Under the pieces are notes generated by a model. The model was not told the DNA's origin. It did no database searches and saw nothing but the letters and a program-made list of their open reading frames with translations. A stretch of 64,000 nt of DNA from Castanea sativa (taxonomy: Eukaryota > Streptophyta > Magnoliopsida > Fagales > Fagaceae), in the NCBI RefSeq assembly GCF_040712315.1, contig NC_134015.1, positions 8,459,945-8,523,944 on the forward strand, in the 5' to 3' direction. Position 1 is the stretch's first letter. Every line of letters starts with the position of its first letter. Made by a program: the position numbers and the translations under genes. Positions 45,644-57,110 of the stretch are shown here, in pieces.

Positions 45644-46960
45644 ACTATATATTTAACTATAATTTAATACAACTATATAAATATAGTTGCACTCTAGGCC
45701 TTATTTATAAATTATATTCCAATACTTTATTATACATGCAACCCCTTCATAAAATATTCATAGTAATACAAAATCATGAATATAGACTACCATTTTGCAG
45801 ATTACTACATCTTAACTCCTTGAGTACCTGGTTTAATCCTTTAATATTATTCATCATATATTTATGAAATCCAATTTCATAAATATATACTTTAGTAACT
45901 GCTTATTAAAGTGGTTAGGCCTAACACTCTGAATAACCAAACCCATTAAACTTATCTCAATGGAATATTTTATATATCCGTTAAGAGACTATGAATTTCA
46001 TCTTGAGAATATATGTTTCATCAACACTAAATGTGGCTGCCCAATATACTGAGGTTTTGATCATTGACTTTAGATCTCACTCCTGATATATCAAAGTAAC
46101 TTACACCTCATGATCAGGTCCATTATTCTCTCAGGATTAAGAATTCATGTAAATATAAGTCGTGAGATTTATTATTCATTTGACAGTCGTTAGGAGAATA
46201 ATAAATCTCACTGCGGTCCAGTTCAATATGTCTTAACTCTTAAAACATATCAGCATACCAACTAGAAATCTCCATTTCCATGATCAAGACAAATCATCTT
46301 AGTTGATATGTTATAGTCTTCGCAGATGAAATACCTAATTTCATTACTGACTACAAACTAAAATTCTAAGTTTACAAAGAACTTGTGATCTATTTCTTCT
46401 GTGACTAAATCACATGGATTACATATTATGCATCTCATGGAATATATGATAATGTCCCAATATTTATGTTACTATTATTTTTAAATAATAATAAAACAGT
46501 TTTATTAATCACAACATTAAGTCATATATAATGTCATACATAGCATCATATAATATGATTTAAGGGCATGCATCCTAACAGTTCGAACCCCACCAAATAC
46601 ATTTTAATTTTTACTCTCCTTATAACACAAAACTATGTTGTTTTATACACAAACTTAAAAAGAAAAAAAACCCTAATCTCTACATTAGATACTTCAGCCA
46701 CCTCACCCTTATTCTTTTCTTTTCTTCCCTCACCTTCAACCTCTTGTTCTCTCACATGGCCTTCACTGCACAGTCCCTCCACTTCTCTGCCCCCACCACT
46801 CCTCCATTCTCAAAGCTATTAGGTTTTTCCAATTTTCTCTTTCTCTCAGCTTTTCTAGATTTTTTCACACTAAATTTGTAATTTTTAAATATTTTTGTGT
46901 TTATTTCTTTATTTCCATGAATTTTATTATTTTAATGATGTGACAAATACTTCTAAGAGA

Positions 46961-47120
46961 TTTTTTTTTGATACAAGATAGAATTTCTACTCTAACCTAA
47001 TCTAAGTGTATATTTGTGTGGAGCTCCCTACTGGAGACTTGAACTCCAGCCCTTACCCCCCACACCCCCACAAGCAATTATACTTGTAGAGTGACCACCG
47101 CACCAAGGAAGAGCAGTGGT
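46961..47120 (-). mobile_element. SINE, copy 2, inside the CACTA-like element
   Basis: Flanked by AATACTTCTAAGAGA (46946-46960) and AATACTTCTAGAAGA (47121-47135), a 15-bp target duplication with two changes. The T-run at 46961-46969 is the A-tail on the minus strand. It matches copy 1 at 32364-32548: GTAGAGTGACCACCGCACCA, CTGGAGACTTGAACTCCAGC in this copy. Confidence 0.85.
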
Positions 47121-47819
47121 AATACTTCTAGAAGATTTTATTACAATGATATGTTGCTAGCAATTAAAACTAGAAAAACTATTGAACCCAAAAAAAAAAA
47201 ACAAAATTAAATAAAATTAAAAAAGAGAGAGATAAGTAGGTGCTCATTTAAATCAGCAATCAATCACGGATTGCTACTGAATTAATTTAATAAGATTAAT
47301 AATTCAATAATTTAAAGTCAAATACAAAATTATGACACTTCATTAAAATATGTGTATCATATGGAAGAAGGTTGGTCCATTGCTTATCACTTGGTTATTC
47401 ATAGGAATATCAGCTTGCTTTCTTGTTTGTGTCAGTTTTATATATTCTTGTTCACTGCATACATATCAGCTTATCTATAAAAGGCTTCTTTAGATTTTTA
47501 TAAGAGAGGTATTTTCCGAATGCATTATTTTAGGTGATGAGAGAATAAATAGGAAAACACAAGTGGAATTGGAATCTTATTGGTAATTACTTCTAAAACA
47601 TGTTTTAATCAAGAGGGATCTAAATTATTATTATTGTGGTGTTGATTATTGTCGCTTAACATTTTATTTAGTAGTGCTATTTGCATGACTCAAAATAATG
47701 CTAAAACTAAAATAGCTTGCCGTAAAATTTATTTGTTTATTTATTAAAATTATCTCACTTGCTTAAAATTTACCTTTGGGTTTGCAAATATATCTTACTT
47801 GCTTAAAAATTATTCTTAG

Positions 47820-48442
47820 GTATTCATTGGGTGATGTTACAAATGATGATGCTTGCTACCAAAAAGCCCTGGAAGTTTCAAACGATAAGTCAGCTAGAGC
47901 TAAGGTGATTCCATTTTTTGCTATCAACCTTTTTCAAATATGTTTTTTATGTGGACTTTATGTTAATATTATCGAGTTTGTTTGTCAGCAATCTCTTGCT
48001 CGTAATGCATACAATAGAGGGGACTATCAGACATGTAAAATCCTTTGGGAAGTTTCCTCTAATGGCTTCTACTATATGATTTTTGTTATTTAGTACTGAT
48101 GATAATATGTGTACTTCATGGCTGATTTGGTTTTACAAAAATTTCGTTATGATTATAATGTTTCATGGAATCTACGATGGCCTTGAATTCTTTGTATCCA
48201 TATGGTTGGTTTGCCTTTGGGGCTGCTGGTTTGAAGGTGACTTATGTGATTTGCATTGTGTTAAATTCTCTATTTAAGGGATTTTTCCTTGCATTATATT
48301 CTTCAATTTATTTGAAATTTTTGAATCTATTGCTAAATAATTTGTTACAAGCTAGAGATGTTCAGAAGGCTCTGGATGGATTTACTCATGCTGTTCAACT
48401 TGATCCTGATAACGGGGAGGCTTGGAACAATATTGCTTGTTT
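47820..48442 (+). pseudogene. captured TTC27-like tetratricopeptide gene fragment
   Basis: Four exon-like blocks. Block 1 (47820-47904) codes YSLGDVTNDDACYQKALEVS and NDKSARAK between AG and GT. Block 2 (47989-48048) codes QSLARNAYNRGDYQTCKILW. Block 3 (48168-48236) codes ESTMALNSLYPYGWFAFGAA and GLK. Block 4 (48351-48442) codes ARDVQKALDGFTHAVQLDPD then NGEAWNNIACL and meets a GTATGC donor. The order follows the TPR region of plant TTC27 homologues (from memory). Introns are kept, so capture was at the DNA level. The block 2 donor (GAAGTT) and block 3 acceptor (no AG) are mutated, and the block 4 acceptor lost its G. No start or end of the gene is present. It lies within 1.2 kb of the right CACTA end. 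Confidence 0.8.
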
Positions 48443-49370
48443 GTATGCACCCTTTGCTATGAGTTATCTGGCAATCTTTCCATCCTGAAATATACTGCCT
48501 TTTTTTTTTTTTTTTTTTTTTTTTCAATACAGTGCTAATATCTTTTATCGAATATTTACATAAAATTTCCTACTTCAATCAGACAACCCTTTTTTCTTTT
48601 TTGAAAATTATCATTAGATTTTTGATAAGTAGGTTTTTTGAAAATTATAATGGCCTCCCTCCTTGTATGGAATATTACAATGGCCTTTGTTGTCACAACA
48701 AAAAGGGTCAATGGTGTCAATAACAGGATTTTTATTTTCTAAAGAAGAAACTATCCTTTTTTTTTTTTTGCCTTCTTTTACTCAAAAGGATAGTATTCTT
48801 GCTATTGCATAGTCTAGCTTATAAAACAGGAAGGGGGGTTATTGTAATGTCACAAAACCTCATGAGATTAGAACTTTTACCATTGAGCTCTAATTGTATG
48901 TTTAAGGAATTTTAATTTTGTGTCTTTGTGAAGGATATTTTATTTTGGAGAATTATGGATGTAATAAAAGTTTATGAGAAATTTAGACTCAATAGAAATG
49001 GATTGTTTTTGTTGGAACCTCCTTTGGGTCAGAAGAATTCATTATCGTTGTGGTTGGGAAGATTTTACTTTATATATAGGTCAGAAAATTTGAGGATTCT
49101 AGCGCTCTATGCACTGATTGGGTTTGGGGTGTGACAATAATATCGTGCTTGTGTGAATGCTTATGAAATGTTGTCCATTGTGCCATGGCTTGCATGTTGT
49201 CCATCTTAAAGTTTTGTTGTTCAGCTAGTTTTTTATTTGATTCTCCTGATTGTCGTACATATAATATTTCTGGATTGTTGTTATAGTACAAAACACAAAT
49301 TATAGAAGTGGCATATATACGTATATATCCAATGCATTTGCCATCTGGCCAGGAAAATTAAAAAAAAAAA
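48443..49370. other. captured or filler sequence inside the CACTA-like element
   Basis: T-runs at about 48499-48524 and 48757-48768; no exon of TTC27 or other gene recognised. A phrase GAATTATGGATGTAATAAAA sits near 48951 in a short frame without motifs. Confidence 0.4.
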
Positions 49371-49374
49371 AAAA

Positions 49375-49630
49375 AAAACTATAGCTGCGTTTTTAAAACG
49401 CGGCTATAGTTGTCCCATATAGCCGCTTTTAATAAACGTGGCTAGAGTATGTCCTATAATTGCGGTTCTAAAAATGCGGCTATAAACCCCTTAGGCCTAT
49501 AGTTACAGGTTCTAGGCCACGGCTAAAAAAAACACGGCTATAGGCTGAATTGTACTATAGCCACATTTTCAGGAGCTATAGCTGCGTTTTAAAAACGTGG
49601 CTATAAGACTTTTTTTTTTTTTTTGTAGTG
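49375..49630. repeat. CACTA right subterminal repeats and terminus
   Basis: Words such as CTATAGCTGCGTTTTTAAAA and AACGCGGCTATAG alternate in both orientations, then a T-run and GTAGTG at 49625-49630. Confidence 0.8.

Positions 49631-49686
<56 letters not shown>
49631..49686. repeat. (CATA)n(TA)n microsatellite
   Basis: About seven CATA units then TA units, directly against the CACTA end. Confidence 0.9.
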
Positions 49687-49689
<3 letters not shown>

Positions 49690-49742
49690 TGATTTTTTCT
49701 TTTTATAATTGTGATGTGCATATGGAACATGTATATTTTTTA

Positions 49743-51253
49743 GGTGAAAATGCACTTTTGGTCCCTACATTTTGGGTCAATTCCCATTTTGGTCCCAAAA
49801 TTGATTTCTTTGCTAATGTCATCCCTAAAAAAAGAAAATCGTTTGTAAAATGGTCCTTTTTGTCTGGCTAGAAACGGAGAAATCCTACGTGGCTAACGGA
49901 ATGCCATGTTTGCTGACGTGGCTATTAAAATATTATTAAAAAAAATTATTTAGCATATTTAAATGCCATGTCAGCATTTTAATTTTTTTTTTAAATAAAG
50001 CCATGTCAGAAATTTTATATAAAAAAGAAATTAAATTAAAAAAAAACCTTAAATCTAATTTAATTAAAAAAAACCACTTATTTCTCAAAAAAAAAAACTA
50101 GTTGTTATTCGTGTTCTTCCCCATCAAACCCAAGAAGAACTCAAACCCAACAACCAAAGAACAAACACAAACCAACACCTATCATCCCATAGCAAAGGAG
50201 CTATTTCAATTTAGGCTTATTCTTATCTCTCCTCTCTCACTTCTTTTCTTTGCTCTCTCTTCTTTCCCTCTGTTCTCTGTTCTCGCCGAGACCCAAACCC
50301 ACCAACCCAGCACCCAACGTCACAGAGGCTTCTTCTTCTCTCCCTCTTTTCTCTATTCTCGCCAAGACCCAAACCCACCAACCCAGCACCCAATGTTGCA
50401 AAGGCTTGTTCTTCTCTCCCTCTTTCTCTGTTCTTTGTTCTCTCTTCGTGGGTCTGCGTGGATTGAAGGAGTTGTGAGCGTGGATCGAATGGTGGATCAA
50501 AGCGTGGGTCTGATTGTTCATGGGTCGGAGCGTGGATCGTAGGAGTCGTGGTCCGATTTGGTTGATTTGGTTTGTGGGTTTTTTTTTTCTTCTTTTTTTC
50601 TTGCTGTGGATGGTGGTGATTTCTTGAGAAGTGGTGGAGGAAGAAGTGGTGATTTCTTGTTGTGGTTGATTTTTTTTTTTTTCTATTGTTGTGGTTTGGG
50701 GTTGTGGCTGGTGGTCGACGGTGGAAGTGGTGGTCAAATTTGTGGGTTTGGCCGTGTAGTGTGCTGTTGGTTTGGGTTTTTGTTTTTGTTTTGGTTGCTG
50801 GGTTTGTTTTCTGGGCATGTGGGTTTGAGTTCTTCCTGGGTTTGATGGGGAAGAACACGAAGAACATTGAACACCAAGTTTTTTTTTTTTTTTTTTTTTT
50901 GAGAAACAAGTTTTTTTTTAATTAAATTAGATTTAAGGTTTTTTTTTTAATTTAATTTCTTTTTTATATAAATTTTCTGACGTGGCTTTATTTAAAAAAA
51001 ATTAAAATGCTGACATGGCATTTAAATATGCCAAATAATCTTTTTTTATAATATTTTAATAGTCACGTCAGCGCCACATCAGCAAACAGGGCATTCTGTT
51101 AGCCACGTAGGATTTCTCCGTTTCTAGCCTGACGGAAAGGACTATTTTAAAAACGATTTTCTTTTTTTTTAGGATGACATTAGCAAAGAAATCAATTTTT
51201 GGACCGAAATGAGAATTAACCCAAAATGTAGGGACCAAAAATGCATTTTCACC
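49743..51253. mobile_element. Mutator-like element with long terminal inverted repeats
   Basis: Terminal inverted repeats of about 430 bp (49743-50175 and about 50820-51253): the left starts GGTGAAAATGCACTTTTGGT, the right ends with its near complement TGCATTTTCACC. Flanks TATTTTTTA (49734-49742) and TATTTTTTT (51254-51262) give a 9-bp target duplication with one mismatch, as for Mutator elements. The interior (50176-50820) has a 76-bp tandem pair (50281 and 50357, CCCAAACCCACCAACCCAGC) and Trp/Gly-rich frames; no MURA transposase. The interior could be captured host sequence. Confidence 0.75.
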
Positions 51254-51262
51254 TATTTTTTT

Positions 51263-52499
51263 AAAATATTTTAATTCAAAAAATTATTAATTATTACACC
51301 TTTTGTTTTGAGAAACTATTAATTATTACACCTACTATGTTTTTTTTTTTTTTTTTTTTTGACAAAGAACCCAGTAAGGTCCATGTAAAATCAGATTTTT
51401 TTTTAAACATACAAAATACATGTGGCTTTATAGTTTTTCATGGTCTTAAACACAAGATCTCATACTCCACCTAGAACTAATAAAGAGAGGAAGCTCATAG
51501 AATTATTCGTACACCTTCCTCTCATATGAATTATTCAATTTATAATGGAATCTGCTATTAATGTAGGTAGACAATAATTTTCCTCATTCAATAATATAAG
51601 TTGATTTTTTTGGTAACCTGCTATACTCCTTGTTGCTGAAGTACCGATCTGCAAATGGTCTCAACTGGTGATTGATCTCATGTGTAACAGACTCGAAAAT
51701 TCTCATAATTCCAGAAACCACAACCGAATCAGACTTATTTCCTAGGAGCAGTATAAATTTATCCAATTTCTCATTCATGGCATCTATAAGTAAAACAGGT
51801 AATAAGTTGGAAAAAAAAATGTGTTTGATATCTAAATGTTGAGAATAAAGGTGAATTTCTAATTTTCAAATTATATACACTTGGTTCGTACCAGAATTTC
51901 TCCATATTTCAATCCAAGGAAAAGATGACAGAAGAGAAAAAAACAAGGTAATCTTTTCATTTGTGGTTGACAGGAGAGGAGAGAAAAAGACGGCAAAAAT
52001 GAGAGAAACTCATATCATTCACACCCACAATTTGTGTCTGCCCAATTTGAACGGAAATTGAGAGAAAACTTCACAAGTTGATTATTTGTTATTCTCTCTA
52101 TTTCATTAGGACATGAAAGTAAAATTAATAATTATTTTTCTTTCAATTTCTCTTTTCTTTTGCAAGCTAAACAGAGGAAGATAAATACGTTCAACATTTT
52201 ATCCTTTCATCTTTAGTCCCAAAAAAATACAACGGACTTGGATTAGTCAAAGGAATAAGTCTATTGCTATAAGTCTTTAATAATGGCTAAAGAAATAGTC
52301 ATTTTATTAATAAGAAGACTTAATTGGGTCCACTGTCTCGTTACATTAAACCTATCTAAATGATGACAGTTGGAACCAATTCTCACTCTAATTAGAAAAA
52401 CACAAAAAAGTGGGCACAGTTGTAGCTTTAATTTCAATTTTCAAGCGCATACTAGTTGAATTTCTTCTTTTTTTTTTTTAAATAAACAAAAATACAAAA
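51263..52499. other. spacer, no gene seen
   Basis: AT-rich with long T-runs; a 64-codon frame on the minus strand (51584-51778) has no recognised motif. Confidence 0.5.
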
Positions 52500-52823
52500 A
52501 GTAAAAGTAAACCGGACCGGACTGGCCGGTTTAACCGGAAACCGAACCTTAATTTGGTCCGATTATTATTAAAAATCGAAAATGAAGGAAAACGCGGTAA
52601 AACCGAAAAAACCGCCGGTTAAATGAAAAAACCGAAAACCGGTACGATTAAACCGGTTCTACGCTGCTTTGTCGATTAACGCTTCAGCCACTGTGTTTCT
52701 GACAAAAAATTAAAAGAATAAGAGATTTTGTTTCAAATTTAAGAAAACGAGAGATTTTGCCTTCGAAGATACTGTTAACTATAAAGCTGTGAAGCCTAGC
52801 TAAGACATTAGATTTACTATGAA

Positions 52824-53031
52824 TACGTTTGGATTCAGCGTTTTCCAGCTGCGTCCACGTTTTTTTTTTTTTTTTTTTTCAACGCGTGTTTGTTACTGTT
52901 ATTGGCCATAAACAGTGATTTTAGGCCAATGAACAGTAACTTCTGGAATGAACAGTATTTTTTGCCCATTTAAAAATTATTTTGCTACAATGTTTTCAGT
53001 TTTCAGCAATAAGTTCTACCCAAACGGACTC
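52824..53031 (-). mobile_element. MITE, GTTTGGAT family, copy 1
   Basis: Starts CGTTTGGATTCAGCG and ends GTTCTACCCAAACGGACTC, with imperfect inverted ends. The reverse complement of its right part, GTTTGGGTAGAACTTATTGC, is the same sequence as the left part of the copy at 56774. Confidence 0.65.
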
Positions 53032-53155
53032 TATATATAAGTTGACACAGTTGAGAAAGAACCGAGGAAGCCCAAACCAAAGAGATGCAGGTACAATGTC
53101 AATCTGTCCGCTTCAGTTTAAGAGTTTTTGTTGCTGCTCTTGTAGACTTGCTCAT

Positions 53156-53360
53156 GCACTGATGCACATATATTGACGAGAGAGAGAGAGAGAGAGTATT
53201 GAAGGCAAAGACCAAAGAGATGAAATATTAGAAAAAAGTAAAAAGAAGAAACTAGTTCAGAGCTGCACTGATGCCCATACATTGACGAGAGAGAGAGAGA
53301 GAGAGTACCGAAGCAAAGAGATGGAAAATTAGAAAAAAGGAAAAAGAGAAACTAGTTCAG
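53156..53360. repeat. tandem duplication of about 105 bp with GA microsatellites
   Basis: CACTGATGCACATATATTGACG then (GA)n at 53179-53195, repeated as CACTGATGCCCATACATTG then (GA)n at 53287-53303; both copies end GAAACTAGTTCAGAGC. Confidence 0.8.
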
Positions 53361-53898
53361 AGCTTTTAAATAAAGATATGGATGTATGATTTCAAAACAT
53401 GTGGTAGGAGAAGTTTCAACGTGTAAAGGTAGGTATAGGATATGTGGTGGAAAAGAAATATCAAGTTAAGGATATTGTTACTCAACCGGTGACTTTTTGT
53501 TATGTGAAAAATGAAAGAATAATTAAAATAATTTTTGTAGTGGGCTTGACATGAGTTTCAAATTAAGGGATGATATGTACCCAAAATTTTTATAATAAAT
53601 TATAGGTAATTAATTATTATTGGTTCAAATTTAAACTTAACATTAAAATTATTTTTTTGTCGTAATAATAATAACTAGTAATAGTAAGATTTTATTGTAA
53701 AAATATTATGAAAATATTGTGGACATTATTTCTTAATGTTTTACTGTTATTTAATTTATAGTTATAAAATTATTTATTTATTTATGTTTTATAATTATTA
53801 ATTAATTATTTATGACATCATCGGTTCAACCATCGGTCTAATTATAAAATCGAAAATCACTCTCTATTTCAGTTCTTTGACTGTACCAGTTTTTAAAA

Positions 53899-56444
53899 TC
53901 ATGAGATACATTTATTTGGCATGTATTATTTTTGCCAACTTATTTCACTATTCAATTCATTTTTACTAATATTCATAGGTCCCATTGTACTTTTTGGTAT
54001 TATTAATGAATCTTACCGTATTATTTTAGTTAACTTATACCTTTATCTACATTATTTTTAACAAAAAGTTTTCAGTTTCAACAAAATAAGTGAATTCCAA
54101 ACTCTTATGGCACCTGTTAGACCCACATTTAGCATTGGTTTTTTTTGTTTTAGATAGAAACTATTATACATTTATTTACACATAAATGAAAAAGTGACTG
54201 AAACTTTAATTTGACATCACGATTTTTAAAAAATGCTTTATGTAATATATTTGAAAAATATTACATGTACATCTATTTTTTGGGAAAGTAAAAAAATTAT
54301 GTGCAATCCTAAAATTGTGATTTGTACTCGATGTTCTAAACTATATATAGGCCTAACCCGACTTGGTTGTCTTTTTCTCTTATTAATTTCTTAATTCCTA
54401 AAACTGTAATTTAACTCAATAAGTAATTTTGATATTGGGGTTAACAATATATATACCCTGTAGAATTTGACGCTTTTAGTTTCGGCAGATGTTGGTACAA
54501 TACTAGCTAGGGTCATCATTAATGGTGTTTTATAAACTTTGTACAGAATTATGAAGGAAAAACGTTATCCAGTTGATCAGAAGCTAAGCCGGTTATCCTT
54601 CAGCGGACCTTTTTGATCGTTTGCAAGATTTCATTGGTAGAAAATAAATTAACTTTAAAGTCTTGCTTCAACACTAGAACCATTAATTTTTCTTAACTAT
54701 TTTTGGGTTTTACTTTTTTGGGTTGAAAGTGCAAAATTGTTTACTTTTTTTTTTTTTTTTGGCATCTGAGATTCTGAATGAATTCTGGGAAACATTCAGA
54801 TATCAAATTTACCACAAAAAACTTCATTGTTCATATAAACTACAGAGAAGTTTCTGATACACCAAAATCCATAGACTTAATGTCTAGGAAGTTGATATCC
54901 TAAATATTTAGACTCAGAATCAAGTTCGATGAAGTGATGAACCTTCTTTGTTCGTGTCACGAAATATCTCAAAAGAAAATATTCTTAATATTACAGGTAA
55001 CTTACATTTTAATCCTATTTTTTTCTTCGAAAGTTTCAAATTAAAAACTAAATTTAAGTCCTATAGTTCCACAAGTTCAAGTCCTATAAACTACAGAGAA
55101 GTTTCATATAAACTACAGAGAAACTACAGAGAAGTTTCTTGACGTATTTTTTTCTTCGAAAGTTACAATAACACTAAATTCAAGTCCTATAGTTCCACAA
55201 GTTTCAAATAAATCGTATCAATATATTTGCAGTCTATTAAATATTTTTTCACACTTCTTTTACACACACTCTTATAAATAATATATACAATTGCTTAAGC
55301 TAATATACACATTTTAATATGTAAAAAGGTGATGTCCACACAGGGTGACCTAGGCCTAAAGGCCCTACTAGAGAAAGGCCCTAAATGTAAGGCAACAAGG
55401 TTTAAATTTTTTTTTTTTTTTAGTTGAGATATTTTCCTCCACATTTTAGAAAGCTAAAAAACTTGAGTAACTTTGGAAATATGTAATACAAATTGTTTTA
55501 AGAGTAATAAAAATTTAAATACTTAAGTTTTACAAATAGATTACAAGAAGTACTATAAAACAAACATGAAAATGCTAGAGATACTATAATTGTTTTTTAG
55601 AGAGAGAGTTTCATCATAAGACATTTACTCTTGCTGATTGTCATTTACAATAAACCAAGATACCAATTGATTTTTGATGTAAACGATAATAGAACTCTAA
55701 ATCTATTATTCAACGATAAGAGATTTTACCAATTAAATTAATTAGAAGCCACTGATACTATAAATTTACTACATAACATTTACAAATTGATGTAACAATA
55801 AATATGATTAATAGACTTCAATACTCTAATAAATGCATTTTTCAATCACATTTTATAATTGGTGATACGTCTTATTGTAAGTCTCAAGTTGTAAAATTTG
55901 TAATATTTAGCTCTAGCAACATTCAAATACTCTTGTAATTTTTTTTTTCTTGAGAATCAACTAATGTAATATCTTCTTCAAGTGCAACCAATCATATTTA
56001 TTATCACATCATGTGTAAACTTTTTTTGTAATATAATTTGTTATAACTTTAGCATTGAGGAAAAAAAATGGATTAATAGAAATCTAATTCAATCACCATA
56101 AATTGAATTAGTCATTTTTAAAAGTAAGAATAATGGTCAAGACCTTATGGCCCAATTGACATATTCTCATGCATGAAATACTTGGGGGTTTAGGGGGAAG
56201 AGTTTGAGCAGTAGAATTGATAGCATATTAATGTATATATGTTTTGTCAATTGTGTGTTTAAAATGTGAAAAATTGATGCGAAGTAAATTGTGTGAGAGG
56301 TTGATTACCCTATATTTAAATCTTAAACTTTGATTTGGAGGTTTGAGTGAAGGGTTTAATTATGCGAATTTATAAATTTATGGTTCCATTTAAAACCAGG
56401 GAAATTAAAAAATTCAATTTGTAATAATTATAAACTTTAGGGTT
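53899..56444. other. intergenic, no gene recognised
   Basis: AT-rich. Short repeats AACTACAGAGAAGTTTC occur at about 54839 and 55090-55138. TAGAATTTGACGCTTTTAGTTT near 54461 resembles the end of flank A (GTAGAATTTGACGCGTTTC), so a fourth scrap of the duplicated locus may be present. Confidence 0.45.
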
Positions 56445-56535
56445 TAGTTTGAATATAAGGTTTGATTTTTAAATGACGTAAAGCACACGCTTTAATTGAC
56501 CTTAAGCGATCATCGTCTCTTTAGACCAAGCTTAA
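56445..56535 (+). repeat. start of duplicated unit 2 (promoter-side flank)
   Basis: GAATATAAGGTTTGATTTTT and CACGCTTTAATTGACC match 4509-4565 of unit 1 (AATATAAGGTTTGATTTTAT, CATGCTTTAATTGACC). Interrupted by two MITEs at 56536. Confidence 0.7.
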
Positions 56536-56764
56536 GGGTCCGTTTAGATGTAACTGAAACTGAAAACTGAAAAACACTGTAGCAAAATAATTTTTTAATA
56601 TGTGAATAGTACTGTGGGACCTATTTTTAATGAAAAAGTTGTTAAAAAATAAAATTTGTGAGTCCGTAAACAGTGATACGCATTGTTCACAAGAAAAGTC
56701 AAATTTTTTGGCTCAAAAAAAAAAAAAAAAAAGGAAATGCAAAACGTGCTTCCCAAACGCACAC
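56536..56764 (+). mobile_element. MITE, GTTTGGAT family, copy 2
   Basis: Starts GGGTCCGTTTAGATG and ends GCTTCCCAAACGCACAC, imperfect inverted ends. Contains AACACTGTAGCAAAATAATT, shared with copy 3. Confidence 0.7.
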
Positions 56765-56773
56765 TAATACTAT

Positions 56774-56986
56774 GGGTCTGTTTGGATAGAACTTATTGCT
56801 GAAAACTGAAAACACTGTAGCAAAATAATTTTTAAATGTGTAAAAAATTACTGTTTACTCTTTTCTTACTGTTTATATGCCTTAGTGCACTGTTCATGTC
56901 CCATGAACAGTGCACTAAGCGCTGGTCTTTAAAAAAAAAAATGCGAAATGCTTTAGACGCAGACGCAGACGTGTATCCAAACCCTC
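56774..56986 (+). mobile_element. MITE, GTTTGGAT family, copy 3
   Basis: Starts GGGTCTGTTTGGATAGAACT and ends GTGTATCCAAACCCTC. An internal near-perfect palindrome GCACTGTTCATG / CATGAACAGTGC lies near 56889. Tandem with copy 2, nine bases apart. Confidence 0.75.
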
Positions 56987-56996
56987 TCTATATATT
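56985..56996 (+). promoter_or_regulatory. candidate TATA box abutting a MITE
   Basis: TCTCTATATATT lies at the right edge of MITE copy 3, about 115 bp upstream of the ATG at 57111. The equivalent place in unit 1 has only poly-A, so this box came with the insertion or its junction. Inference only. Confidence 0.45.
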
Positions 56997-57110
56997 TTTA
57001 CTTTCCAAAGCCAGAGGGACTAACCTCTAAATTTTGTCCTTCCTAAAAAAAAAAAAAAAAAAAAAAAACCCTCTAAATTTGTCTTCAAAACTCCTACTTG
57101 TTTGCAGAAG

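Larger units (their letters stand above)
33649..46580 (-). repeat. solo LTR, interrupted by a gypsy element
   Basis: Sequence 33649-34145 plus 45649-46580 (1429 bp when the insert and one ACTAT are removed) is the reverse complement of the solo LTR at 22777-24189. On the minus strand it runs TGTTAGGATGCATG to TTTATCCAACA. It is flanked by a perfect 5-bp target duplication GTTCG (33644-33648 and 46581-46585). Confidence 0.9.
32930..49630. mobile_element. CACTA-like transposon remnant carrying nested elements
   Basis: The right end reads as the complement of CACTACAAAAAA (GTAGTG at 49625-49630 preceded by a T-run), the canonical CACTA terminus. Both subterminal regions (32990-33240 and 49375-49620) are packed with short inverted words such as TAGCCGCGTTT and AAATGCGGCTATAG, the usual CACTA subterminal pattern. 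The left terminus is not recognisable and is placed only by the subterminal repeats. Subtracting the solo LTR with its nested gypsy leaves about 3.8 kb. No transposase is seen; the interior carries a gene fragment (47820-48442). Confidence 0.6.
52500..53898. mobile_element. ACCGG-rich element, probably non-autonomous hAT-like
   Basis: The left end is dense in ACCGG words (52510-52665: GGACCGGACTGGCCGGTTTA). The right end has CATCGGTTCAACCATCGGTC near 53818 and GTACCAGTTTTTAAAATC near 53883. These are the two ends of a common plant family with imperfect inverted termini. The interior holds a MITE (52824-53031), a tandem duplication (53156-53360) and AT-rich filler. Borders are approximate. Confidence 0.45.

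Noticed and set aside
50223..50909. Long overlapping frames on both strands
   Set aside because: They lie inside the Mutator-like element, are low complexity, and run into its terminal repeats; no domain is seen.
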